64,000 bases of DNA from Streptomyces sp. NBRC 109706 (GTDB lineage: Bacteria; Actinomycetota; Actinomycetes; Streptomycetales; Streptomycetaceae), in contig NZ_BBOM01000004.1 in NCBI RefSeq assembly GCF_000974485.1, positions 558,001 through 622,000 on the forward strand, read 5' to 3'. The notes below the pieces were generated by a model, which worked only from the letters and a program-made list of their open reading frames with translations, was not told the origin of the DNA and searched no databases. Below, piece after piece: positions 48,722-56,025 of this stretch (the stretch's first letter is position 1; every line of letters starts with the position of its first letter). The position numbers and the translations under genes are program-made.

Positions 48722-49903
48722 GTGCGCATCACGGATGATCCCGGGGGCCGGCCCGAGGTCCAGGCGTGGCGGTCGGTTCCCCGCCCGGCCTGGCCGATCC
48801 TGCGCGAGCTGGTGATCCACGGCCCCCAGTCGCGCACCGCGCTGGCCAGAAAGGTCGGCCTCTCCGGCGCCAGCCTCACCCGACTGACCAAACCGCTGGT
48901 GGAGTCAGGGCTGATCGCCGAGCGCGATATCGCCTACGACCCGGTCAACGGCCGCCCGACCCGCCCCCTTGAGGTCGTCGCCGACAGCCTCCGCTTCCTG
49001 GGCGTCAAGATCACCGCGGACCGCGTCTTCGCCGTGGTCACCAACCTGCGCGCCGATGTGGTCGCCGAGGACGAGGTCGCCCTCACGGGCCTGGCGCCCA
49101 CCACCGTGGTCGCCCAGATCGGCGAGCTCGCCGACGCCCTCGTCGCCAGGACCGGGCCCCCCGTCGCCGCCGGCATCACCCTCGGTGGCGACGCCCACAC
49201 CCCCGCCGCGCTCGACGAGACCGAACTCGTCGACTCCGGACGGCTCGGCTGGGAACGCGTCCCCATCCGCCGCCTGATCGGCGAACGGCTCGGCATCCCC
49301 TGCGTGGTCAAGAACGATGTCACCGCGCTCGCCTACTCGCACCAGTGGTTCGGCGCCGCCCGAGGCGTCAGCGACTTCGCCGTCGTCGCCATCGGCGCCG
49401 GCATCGGCTACGCCCTCGTCCTCCACGACCGCGAGGTACGGGCCACCGAGGCCGATATCGGCGAGTTCGGCCACCAGATCCTGGACCCGAGCGGCCCGGC
49501 CTGTGCCATCGGCCACCGGGGATGCGCCTCCGCCTACGCCACCACCCGCTCCGTGCTGCGCGCCGCCGGACAGGGCCTGCGCCGCTCGCCCAGCTACCCC
49601 GAGGTGCTACGCCTCGCGGAGGCCGGCGACCCGGTCTGCTCGGCGGTCGTCCGGGAGGCCGCCTGGGCGCTGGGCATGATGATCGGCAACGTCGCCAACA
49701 GCACCATGGTCAAGACCGTGATCGTCGCCGGCGAGGGCGGCGACGCCGCCCGGGTCGCACGGGCCGACCTGGAACGGGGGGTCGCCGCCCGGCGCCGCGA
49801 CTACGCCTCCCTCGCCATCCTCACCCAGCCACACCACTTCACCGACTGGGCCAGGGGGGCCGCCGTGGCGGCCATCCGCTCCTATGTCGAGGGCACCGAC
49901 TGA
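48722..49903 (+). CDS. ROK-family transcriptional regulator (copy B)
   Basis: GTG 48722 starts a 393-residue protein with HTH PILRELVIHGPQSRTALARKVGLSGASLTRLTKPLVESGLIAE and a ROK domain (LGVKITADRVFAVVTNLRAD, GITLGGDAH, KNDVTALAYSHQWF, GPACAIGHRGCASAY). It is highly similar to copy A at 42006, including HTH residues, so both may read related operators. It is divergent from the sugar operon. Its downstream neighbour is the second transglycosylase repeat. Confidence 0.93.
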   Translation: MRITDDPGGRPEVQAWRSVPRPAWPILRELVIHGPQSRTALARKVGLSGASLTRLTKPLVESGLIAERDIAYDPVNGRPTRPLEVVADSLRFLGVKITADRVFAVVTNLRADVVAEDEVALTGLAPTTVVAQIGELADALVARTGPPVAAGITLGGDAHTPAALDETELVDSGRLGWERVPIRRLIGERLGIPCVVKNDVTALAYSHQWFGAARGVSDFAVVAIGAGIGYALVLHDREVRATEADIGEFGHQILDPSGPACAIGHRGCASAYATTRSVLRAAGQGLRRSPSYPEVLRLAEAGDPVCSAVVREAAWALGMMIGNVANSTMVKTVIVAGEGGDAARVARADLERGVAARRRDYASLAILTQPHHFTDWARGAAVAAIRSYVEGTD

Positions 49904-49944
49904 CATCAGCCGGTCACTCCCCGTCGATTTCACCGGCCGCCGAC

Positions 49945-50983
49945 TGTGATGGCGGTTACGGGACTTTGGTCGTGTGCGAGGTGGGGTGGTGGGTGGTGGG
50001 GGTGTGGGTTGGGGCGTGTTTCGGGGTGTGGGGTGGGGTGTGGGGGTGGGACTTCTGTCCTGGTCTACGAGGTGTCTTCGCAGGTCAGGGGCTTGTGTTG
50101 GGGGTGGGGTGGGGTGCATGTTGGCTGCTCGCCGCGTTTGGGCGGTGGTCTTCGTACGGGGTTTCGGGAGGTTACGACCATGACTGTTTCTACGCACGGT
50201 GCGGGTGCTCGCGTTGTTCGTCCGGTCGTGATGGCTGGTCTGGTGACGGTGGGTGCTACGGCGCTGTCGTTGCCTTTCGCCACCTCTGCGATGGCTGCTG
50301 AGGCCGAGGGCGTGACGCGGGCGGCGGAGGGTACGTCGGCTCCTGCGGCGTTCGCTCCCGAGGGTGGGGATGGTCCGTTGGGTCAGCCCATGACGGTCAC
50401 GGCCGACGGGGACGACGAGGGCGCTGAGGGTGCTGGTGAGGGTGACGCGCCGGCCGCTGAGAAGCCTGCGGACAAGCCCGCGGCTGAGAAGCCTGCGGAC
50501 GACAAGCCCGAGAAGCCTGTCGAGGAGAAGGCTGGGTCGGGCGGTGTTGATGGTGTGGCTGATGGGTTTGATGAGGATGAGGGTCGTGGTGAGGAGTACC
50601 ACGATGATGGTTCGCTGGTGGTGATTCCTAGGGCTGAGCAGCCGACGCCGGAGCCGGCTTCGGATGAGGAGATCGACGGGTGGATTCGGGAGGCTCTTGA
50701 GGTGCTGGAGGATGAGGGTATTCCGGCCAGCTATGAGGGTATTCATCGGAATCTGATGCGGGAGTCGAGTGGTGATCCGCTGACGATCAACCTGTGGGAC
50801 ACGAACGCGGAGCAGGACATTCCGTCCAAGGGTCTGCTGCAGGTGATCGATCCGACGTTTGAGCAGTACCACGTCGAGGGGACCAGCGAGAACATCTACG
50901 ACCCGGTTGCCAATATCGCGGCTGCCTGTAACTACGCGGCCGACCGGTACGGCTCGATGGACAACGTCGACAGCGCCTACTGA
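49945..50983 (+). repeat. Long direct repeat, copy 2 (leader plus transglycosylase gene)
   Basis: Matches 32423-33443 from TGTGATGGCGG to the stop, nearly base for base. Differences: two leader substitutions near 50018-50030, six bases missing after the signal peptide and 24 extra bases in the Pro/Lys/Ala linker. The left junction lies 42 nt after the ROK stop. Confidence 0.92.
50180..50983 (+). CDS. Secreted transglycosylase SLT-domain protein (copy 2)
   Basis: ATG 50180 follows GGGAGGT; 267 residues. The signal peptide and the C-terminal SLT domain (IHRNLMRESSGDP, SKGLLQVIDPTFEQYH, ANIAAACNYAADRYGS) are identical or nearly so to copy 1. The linker differs, with an added EKPADKPAAEKPADDKP run. 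The T-ending codon preference is shared. Preservation of silent sites points to very recent duplication or gene conversion. Confidence 0.93.
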   Translation: MTVSTHGAGARVVRPVVMAGLVTVGATALSLPFATSAMAAEAEGVTRAAEGTSAPAAFAPEGGDGPLGQPMTVTADGDDEGAEGAGEGDAPAAEKPADKPAAEKPADDKPEKPVEEKAGSGGVDGVADGFDEDEGRGEEYHDDGSLVVIPRAEQPTPEPASDEEIDGWIREALEVLEDEGIPASYEGIHRNLMRESSGDPLTINLWDTNAEQDIPSKGLLQVIDPTFEQYHVEGTSENIYDPVANIAAACNYAADRYGSMDNVDSAY

Positions 50984-50996
50984 CCCGAGCAGCGAA

Positions 50997-51024
50997 GCGA
51001 GCCCCGCCCCCCGGCGGGGCTCGC
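50997..51024. terminator. Bidirectional hairpin terminator (repeat copy 2)
   Basis: The same GCGAGCCCCGCC-CCCC-GGCGGGGCTCGC hairpin as at 33471-33498. It lies between the convergent transglycosylase and LamG genes. Confidence 0.85.
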
Positions 51025-51039
51025 CGTCGTGTGCCTCCC

Positions 51040-53070
51040 CTATGTCGCGGGGGCCCGGTGGTAGAGCTGTCGTGCGTCCTGCGCGGTGACGATCCGGTCC
51101 CAGAGCCGCACATCGTCCAGCACGCCGGGGAAGAACGCCCCAGCGCCGTCCGACCCCAGCAGCAACGGACCGTCGGCGTTCACCGCCCGCTCGGTCGGGG
51201 CCGTGCCGACCGGGTCACCGTTCACATAGAGGGTGAGCGTTCCGGCGTAGGCGTCCTGGACGCCCACCAGAAACGTCCACTCGTCCGGCTCCGCCGTTCC
51301 CCCGACCGCCGCCGCGCCCTCGGCGCCGGGCCCGCCGAACGCCCAGCCGCCCTGCTCCGCCGCGTAGAAGAGGCGGAAGCCCGGGCCGTCCCGACCGGCC
51401 TGGGTGGCAACCACCGCGTCCTCGGCCGGCAGCTCGTCCAGCCGGACCCAGGCGGCGACGGCAAAGTGCCATCGGGTGTCCAGCACCGGCGTCCCGGCGT
51501 TGGCGTAACCGCTGACGCCGTCGAGACGCAGCCCCTCCCCGTGCACCGCCGGGACGCCGAACTCGGCGCCCCCGTGTACCTGGGCCGCCGGCACCTCGGC
51601 CGCCGCCGAGACCCGCTGCGCACCGGCCGGCTCGTCCAGGCCCAGGTACGCGACCGCCGGCCGTCCTTCGGTGGCCGGATCCGTCGGGTGATCGAAGAAC
51701 CTCACCTCGTCGATCAGCCCTGGGAACGCGGCGACCGGCTCCCCGTCCGCCGCTGCCGCCGCGCCGATCCACACCGGACCGCGCGCGTTCCACTCCGCCC
51801 GGTGCGGGGCGCCGGCGGCCAACTCGCCGTCGACAAACAGGCGTAGCTCCCCCTGTTCGGCGTCATACGCGCCGACCAGCCGCGTCCACTCCCCTTCGAC
51901 CACGGCGACATCCGAGGCCAGCGCCACCGCCGCACGGTCGTCGTCCGCCCGGTCGGCGAGATGCTGACGGAACGCCCAGCTGTCGTCGTCGGCGGAGTAG
52001 TACAGCTCGAAGCCCGACCGGTGCACGCCGGACTGGCTGGCCACCACGGCGTTGTTCGTCGGCTTCTGATCGAGCCTGACCCATGCGGACAGGGAGAACG
52101 ACCGGTTGGTGTCGACCAGCGCACGCTCGGTGACCGCGTGGCCATCCACTCCGTCCAGTTCCAGCGCCGAGCCCGACACCCCCTCGGCCCCGGCCGTCGC
52201 GCCGCCGTGCAGCGCGGCCCACCGCTCCGACGCCGCGCCGGCCTCATCCTCCAGCGCCCAACCGGCCCTCGGCGGGGCGCCGAGGGCCACCCGGATCTGG
52301 TAGACGGTGGGCGGCGACATGTTCCCTGCCCGGTCGAACGACTGTGCGTAGAACGAGTAGATCCCCGGGCTCTCGGGCAGGACGAGCACCGTGCGGGGCT
52401 CACCCCCGCTGGTGGCGATCTCGCCACCCGGGCGGCCGTTCAGCTGCCAGCTGTAGCCGATGACGTCCTCGTCCGAGGTGGACAGGGTGAACTCGCCGTA
52501 GTGGCCGGCCCCTTGGTGCCAGGGGTCGATCGGGCTCGCGGGATTCGACTCCGGATAGTCGGCCGAGAAGACGGTCGGCGCCGCCGGCACCCCCGTGTCC
52601 AGTGTGAAGTGGCAGGCGTGCCCCTCGTCACCGGTGTCCGACCACGGGCTGTACGACTCCCCGTCGTGCGACCGCGCGATCAGCCGCACCGGCGTGTCCG
52701 CCGGCAGTTCCTCGGGCAGCCGCACGGAGAACGACGAACCGGACCGCTTCGACGTCGAAAGACCCGACCCCCACCGCACCACGTCCCCGGCACCGTCGCC
52801 GGCGTCCCACGCGGCGGCGAACTCCACGGCCACCTGGTCCCCGTCCGGATCGGTCACCCCGTCCGCGTGGACCTGCCCCGGCGACCGTATCCAGGCCGCG
52901 TCGTCGGCGGGCGCGCACGCCCCGCCGTATTCCAGCCGCAACTGCCCCGGCCGAATCTGATCGGGCCCGACCCCAGCCGCCACCGCGCCCGAAACGTTCA
53001 CCCCCACAAGGAGGGCGCCAGCCAACGCCACCGCCCCCATACGTCTCCTCAAGTCCCTTACCCCCTCCAT
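51040..53070 (-). CDS. Secreted protein with two LamG-like domains
   Basis: The 676-residue protein has a signal peptide (MGAVALAGALLVGVNVSGAVA). An N-terminal Ig/fibronectin-like region (TDPDGDQVAVEFAAAWDAGD, YGEFTLSTSDEDVIGYSWQLNG) is followed by two LamG/concanavalin-like domains: ALELDGVDGHAVT...SLSAWVRLDQKP...DEVRFFDH and GLRLDGVSGYANAG...AVAAWVRLDELP...DDVRLWDR. It probably binds carbohydrate or cell-surface polymer outside the cell. No catalytic domain or anchor motif is seen. Confidence 0.9.
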   Translation of the reverse strand: MEGVRDLRRRMGAVALAGALLVGVNVSGAVAAGVGPDQIRPGQLRLEYGGACAPADDAAWIRSPGQVHADGVTDPDGDQVAVEFAAAWDAGDGAGDVVRWGSGLSTSKRSGSSFSVRLPEELPADTPVRLIARSHDGESYSPWSDTGDEGHACHFTLDTGVPAAPTVFSADYPESNPASPIDPWHQGAGHYGEFTLSTSDEDVIGYSWQLNGRPGGEIATSGGEPRTVLVLPESPGIYSFYAQSFDRAGNMSPPTVYQIRVALGAPPRAGWALEDEAGAASERWAALHGGATAGAEGVSGSALELDGVDGHAVTERALVDTNRSFSLSAWVRLDQKPTNNAVVASQSGVHRSGFELYYSADDDSWAFRQHLADRADDDRAAVALASDVAVVEGEWTRLVGAYDAEQGELRLFVDGELAAGAPHRAEWNARGPVWIGAAAAADGEPVAAFPGLIDEVRFFDHPTDPATEGRPAVAYLGLDEPAGAQRVSAAAEVPAAQVHGGAEFGVPAVHGEGLRLDGVSGYANAGTPVLDTRWHFAVAAWVRLDELPAEDAVVATQAGRDGPGFRLFYAAEQGGWAFGGPGAEGAAAVGGTAEPDEWTFLVGVQDAYAGTLTLYVNGDPVGTAPTERAVNADGPLLLGSDGAGAFFPGVLDDVRLWDRIVTAQDARQLYHRAPAT

Positions 53071-53239
53071 GAGTTGTCCACCTCAACGGCTGCCGTGCAC
53101 TGTAGACGGACGGGGGCGATATCGGCTGCCGATAATCATCTCGACGGTCTGTAGCGGCTGGTTACGATGAGTGCGTTCCAACAACTTCCGCACCTCCCGG
53201 TGCACCGGCCATCGGCTACCGGGCCTGTTCGCAGTGCAT

Positions 53240-53253
53240 CGGGCTTCAGCCCG
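53240..53253. other. Hairpin, possible IS200/IS605 end
   Basis: CGGGC-TTCA-GCCCG stem-loop close to the tnpA remnant. IS200/IS605 elements carry subterminal imperfect hairpins recognised by TnpA, so this may be the old right end. Confidence 0.4.
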
Positions 53254-53309
53254 GTGGTGAAGTGTGGACGAGGTCGCATTGCTCACCTGGGCTGAGGTCA
53301 GAGCGGTCG

Positions 53310-53400
53310 GTTCTGTTGCTCGATGTACTGCTTCACGGTCGACAGGGGGCTCCGCCGACCGATCCGGCGAAGTACGAGCCGGACCGTACAGGCCGCCTAC
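53310..53400 (-). pseudogene. IS200/IS605-family tnpA C-terminal fragment
   Basis: The minus strand reads SGSYFAGSVGGAP, then after a 1-nt shift LSTVKQYIEQQNRPL and a stop. This is the characteristic C-terminal end of IS200/IS605 Y1 transposases (SYFAGSVGGAPLS...YIEQQ). The catalytic HUH and Tyr regions are missing, so it is a dead remnant. Confidence 0.7.
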
Positions 53401-53500
53401 GACGCTCAGGTGGTGACCCGGGCGATCCCGGAGACGGTGCCGCTCATCGAGGCCGGTCGGAACGCCGGCTGGCCCTGGGAGTAGGCCCTGGCCCGCGCGT

Positions 53501-54592
53501 TCAACCGGTGGTGCGGGCCTCGTCCAGGCGGCGGATCTCCCGCACGGGATAGGGGGTTTCGCGGCTCTCGTGCTGGAACGCGAGGTTGAACCCCGAGATC
53601 ACCGCCGCCATGGGGGCGTGCCGGGTGAGCAGTGCCGCGGCGCCCGCCGGGATGCCGGTGGGGCGCTCACCCGCCGCATAGGCGCGCACCCGCGCGGCGC
53701 GCCCCTCCTGATCTCCTCGCCGGTGGCCGTACAGCGCGGTGACCAGCCAGTTGACCAGATAGCTCGCGGTGTAGCAGCGGTCGTAGTCCCGGTGTCGTTC
53801 GAAGAAGTCCGCCTCGTCCCCTGCCAGTTCGAAACGGGAGGAGAGGGCGAGGCCGTAGTCCGCGAAGTAGAGGCGCCGGCCGTCGGTCAGGATGTTCTCG
53901 AAGTGCCCGTCGAAGTGCAGCAGCCCCTGGCGGTTCATAAACGAGACACCGGCCGCGAGTTCCCGTTCCACCATGGCGCAGGCCCGGTCGGTGGCCTCCT
54001 CCCCCGCCTCGATCCGGTCGCCCAACCACTGGTGCAGGTTCTGCGGGAGGTATTCGAGGAACAGTGTGATGCTCGCCGACGCCCCTTCCAGGGCCTCGAT
54101 CCGGCGACGCATCTCCGTGCCGCCGCCCCAGTACGCCACCGCCCTTTCCACATCGGCCAGTTCGTCGGGCAGCGGCGCCGAATGCGGCAGCACCCGCCAG
54201 TGGTACATCAGGGGAAAGCCCTCATGGTCCCCCGACAGTGCCCAGTTGGTCGTCTCGGCGTGCACGGCCAGCTCCCGCCAGGCCCCGAACCCCGGTGTGC
54301 CGACGGTGCCGACGCCGTAGTGGGCGAAGACGGGCAGCCCGAACAGGTTCGCCGTGGAACGGACATGCTCCGGCCGCCGCTCCAGATCCGTCAGCGGCAA
54401 CCGCTTCACAAAGACCGGCGTTCCGGCGACATCGAGCAGCGCCGTCACCCCGCCGATACCGGACCTGACCGGCACCGCCGAGTCCACCAGCGCGCCCAAC
54501 TCCTCGTCCCCGCGCCGGGCGAGAGCCGCGCTCACCGCACCGTGCGCGGCACGACGAGCACCGTGTGCCCTATCGGAAACCCGCACCGTCAC
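53501..54592 (-). CDS. Kinase-like phosphotransferase (protein kinase-fold)
   Basis: GTG 54592 follows GGAGGGA and gives 363 residues; the frame is open farther upstream to 54703. Kinase-fold motifs are VFVKRLPL (Lys), ITLFLEYLPQNLHQWL (hinge), GLLHFDGHFENIL (HxDxxxxN catalytic loop) and FADYGLALS (DYG for DFG). It resembles aminoglycoside phosphotransferase/choline-kinase folds and streptomycete proteins annotated as protein kinase family. Activity is likely but the substrate is unknown. It diverges from the secreted protein at 54707. Confidence 0.8.
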   Translation of the reverse strand: MTVRVSDRAHGARRAAHGAVSAALARRGDEELGALVDSAVPVRSGIGGVTALLDVAGTPVFVKRLPLTDLERRPEHVRSTANLFGLPVFAHYGVGTVGTPGFGAWRELAVHAETTNWALSGDHEGFPLMYHWRVLPHSAPLPDELADVERAVAYWGGGTEMRRRIEALEGASASITLFLEYLPQNLHQWLGDRIEAGEEATDRACAMVERELAAGVSFMNRQGLLHFDGHFENILTDGRRLYFADYGLALSSRFELAGDEADFFERHRDYDRCYTASYLVNWLVTALYGHRRGDQEGRAARVRAYAAGERPTGIPAGAAALLTRHAPMAAVISGFNLAFQHESRETPYPVREIRRLDEARTTG

Positions 54593-54706
54593 CGTCTCCC
54601 TCCGGCCGCACCCTACGCGAGGGCGTGCCCCAACTCTTGACGTCTCAGCCGCCTTTCGCTTCCTTAAGGACCGCACGCTGTCGAACCCCAAGCGGAAAGG
54701 CACCCC

Positions 54707-55213
54707 ATGAGACCGTCATTATCGCGTCGAACCGCCCCGCTGGCATTTGCCGGAGCAATGCTCCTCGCGGCGCCCCTCGCTTCGACCGCCTCGGCCGCCG
54801 AGGCACGGGCGACCGACACCCCCTTCCATGTCACCTCGGGTGACCGCTGCGAATACGGATCCTCCGAGGGCACGTTGACCTGGGACGGAACCCGCCCCAA
54901 CGGAGTCTGGATCACCGGCTCCGTGCGCGACAGCGGCCCCGACGGCCTCTGCGCCGACGACGGACTGTTGACGCGCGTCACCTTCACCGGCCTCTCGCGC
55001 GGCCAGGAGGTCGACCGGGCCGAGCAGACCGTCGACAACGACACCGAGAACTTCCGCTTCCTGCTCGGCGACGACGTGGTGATCGGCCCCGGCCCCCTGG
55101 ACGAGGTGGTCGTGCGGATCTGCCGCGTCACGGCGTCCGCCCCCGACCCCGGCCTCGGGTACTGCGGCGAGCCCCGCACCTACCCCCGCACCGAGTTCGG
55201 CCCCACCCACTGA
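54707..55213 (+). CDS. Small secreted protein, four cysteines in the mature region
   Basis: ATG 54707 follows GGAAAGG; 168 residues. A signal peptide (LAFAGAMLLAAPLASTASAAEA) precedes a mature part with Cys in DRCEYG, DGLCADD, VRICRV and LGYCGE, so two disulfides are possible. I recognise no family. A hairpin terminator follows directly. Confidence 0.8.
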   Translation: MRPSLSRRTAPLAFAGAMLLAAPLASTASAAEARATDTPFHVTSGDRCEYGSSEGTLTWDGTRPNGVWITGSVRDSGPDGLCADDGLLTRVTFTGLSRGQEVDRAEQTVDNDTENFRFLLGDDVVIGPGPLDEVVVRICRVTASAPDPGLGYCGEPRTYPRTEFGPTH

Positions 55214-55219
55214 CCCCCC

Positions 55220-55248
55220 GGCGCGGGCCGCCTCCCCCGGCCCGCGCC
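55220..55248 (+). terminator. Hairpin terminator after the small secreted protein gene
   Basis: GGCGCGGGCCG pairs perfectly with CGGCCCGCGCC across a 7-nt loop (11-bp stem), 7 nt after the stop at 55213. Confidence 0.75.
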
Positions 55249-55338
55249 ACCCCACCCCCCGATCTTTGCAACCGGGTACGCCCCCCGGCTGGGCCCGCCG
55301 GGGACACCCCCGTGGATCCGCAGTCCACACGCCGGGCC

Positions 55339-55780
55339 GAACTCCGTCGCTACGTAGGGACGTTGGCCGTGGCCCAGGTGGCTCCGCCGCGCCCACCGAT
55401 GCGGGGTCCTCCCTGCCGCCATCGCCGGTGAACTCCGTTGCTACGTGGCAACGTTCAGTCAGTGCACCCCGGTGCACCCCCCCGCTCACCATGGCATGGG
55501 CGTTGCACTCCCGCCGGTCCCGGTGAACTCCATTGTCAGGTGCCGCTGTTCAGCCGGCGTATCCCGGGCGCCCGCTGTGCGCACTGTGCCCACCGGGCCA
55601 CCGGCTTCGCACCCCCACCGGAGCCGGTGAACTCCAGTGCCACGTGCCACCGCCCCGCCGGTGCCCACCGGGCACCCACCATGCCCACCAAGCCACGGGC
55701 GTCGTACTCCCGAGGGGCTCTCCGCCCGCACACGGCCGAACTCCGGTGCCACCTACCGGCGTTCCGCCGTGCAACTCCCC
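55339..55780. repeat. Five diverged tandem repeats of about 91-109 bp with dyad cores
   Basis: GAACTCC anchors occur at 55339, 55430, 55525, 55629 and 55738. After each comes a core with dyad symmetry of the type GTnGCyACGTrGCnAC (best in copies 1 and 2: GTCGCTACGTAGGGAC and GTTGCTACGTGGCAAC; CACGTG in copy 4; weak in copies 3 and 5). GGTG and CACCATG/GGGCG words then lead to the next unit. The spacing grows along the array and the units are too divergent for a CRISPR. Function unknown. Confidence 0.7.
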
Positions 55781-55893
55781 GCCCCCGAAGTCCGCCGCTC
55801 CACGCGGCGCGGCCTGCCCCGCCGGGCCGCCGAGGCCCGGCGTTTGCCGAACGCCGCCCGCGCAGGGCCCCGTTCCGGTTCCCGTTCGATCCA

Positions 55894-55922
55894 TTGACAC
55901 GAAATAGGCCCGTCTCTAGGTT
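55894..55922 (+). promoter_or_regulatory. Promoter of the GH81 glucanase gene
   Basis: TTGACA (55894-55899) and TAGGTT (55917-55922) are separated by 17 bases, an ideal sigma-HrdB-like promoter, about 104 nt before ATG 56026. Confidence 0.75.
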
Positions 55923-55935
55923 CAGAGCGCATCAA

Positions 55936-55947
55936 GAGAGCGCTCTC
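55936..55947. promoter_or_regulatory. LacI-family operator in the GH81 promoter
   Basis: GAGAGCGCTCTC is a perfect palindrome with the CG-centred core of LacI/CebR-type operators (compare TGGGAGCGCTCCCA). It sits 13 bases after the -10 box, over the expected transcript start, so a sugar-responsive LacI protein encoded elsewhere probably represses the gene. Confidence 0.8.
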
Positions 55948-56025
55948 AGCCGTCCCGTTCCTGTCCCGTTCCCGTCCACTCCCCGTCCCGTTCCTTCCCC
56001 CCACCGGTTGCGAGGTACGACGCAA

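Larger units (their letters stand above)
53071..53500. other. Intergenic region with IS200/IS605 remnant
   Basis: This 430-bp stretch holds the degraded tnpA end at about 53310-53400 and a CGGGC-TTCA-GCCCG hairpin at 53240-53253, like the terminal hairpins of IS200/IS605 elements. A short open tail ending at 53483 (VTRAIPETVPLIEAGRNAGWPWE) is of unknown origin. No intact gene was found. Confidence 0.6.
55214..56025. other. Long intergenic region before the GH81 gene
   Basis: 812 bp hold a terminator (55220-55248), an array of five diverged repeats (55339-55780), a promoter (55894-55922) and a LacI-type operator (55936-55947). Several open frames exist here but none has a plausible start and protein-like sequence. 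Confidence 0.7.

Noticed and set aside
53380..53483. Open tail ending ETVPLIEAGRNAGWPWE as a gene
   Set aside because: No start codon with a ribosome site and no recognisable family; too short to support as a gene.
55339..55780. Repeat array considered as CRISPR
   Set aside because: Units are too long and divergent, spacing varies from 91 to 109 bp, similarity extends through the whole unit, and no cas genes are present.
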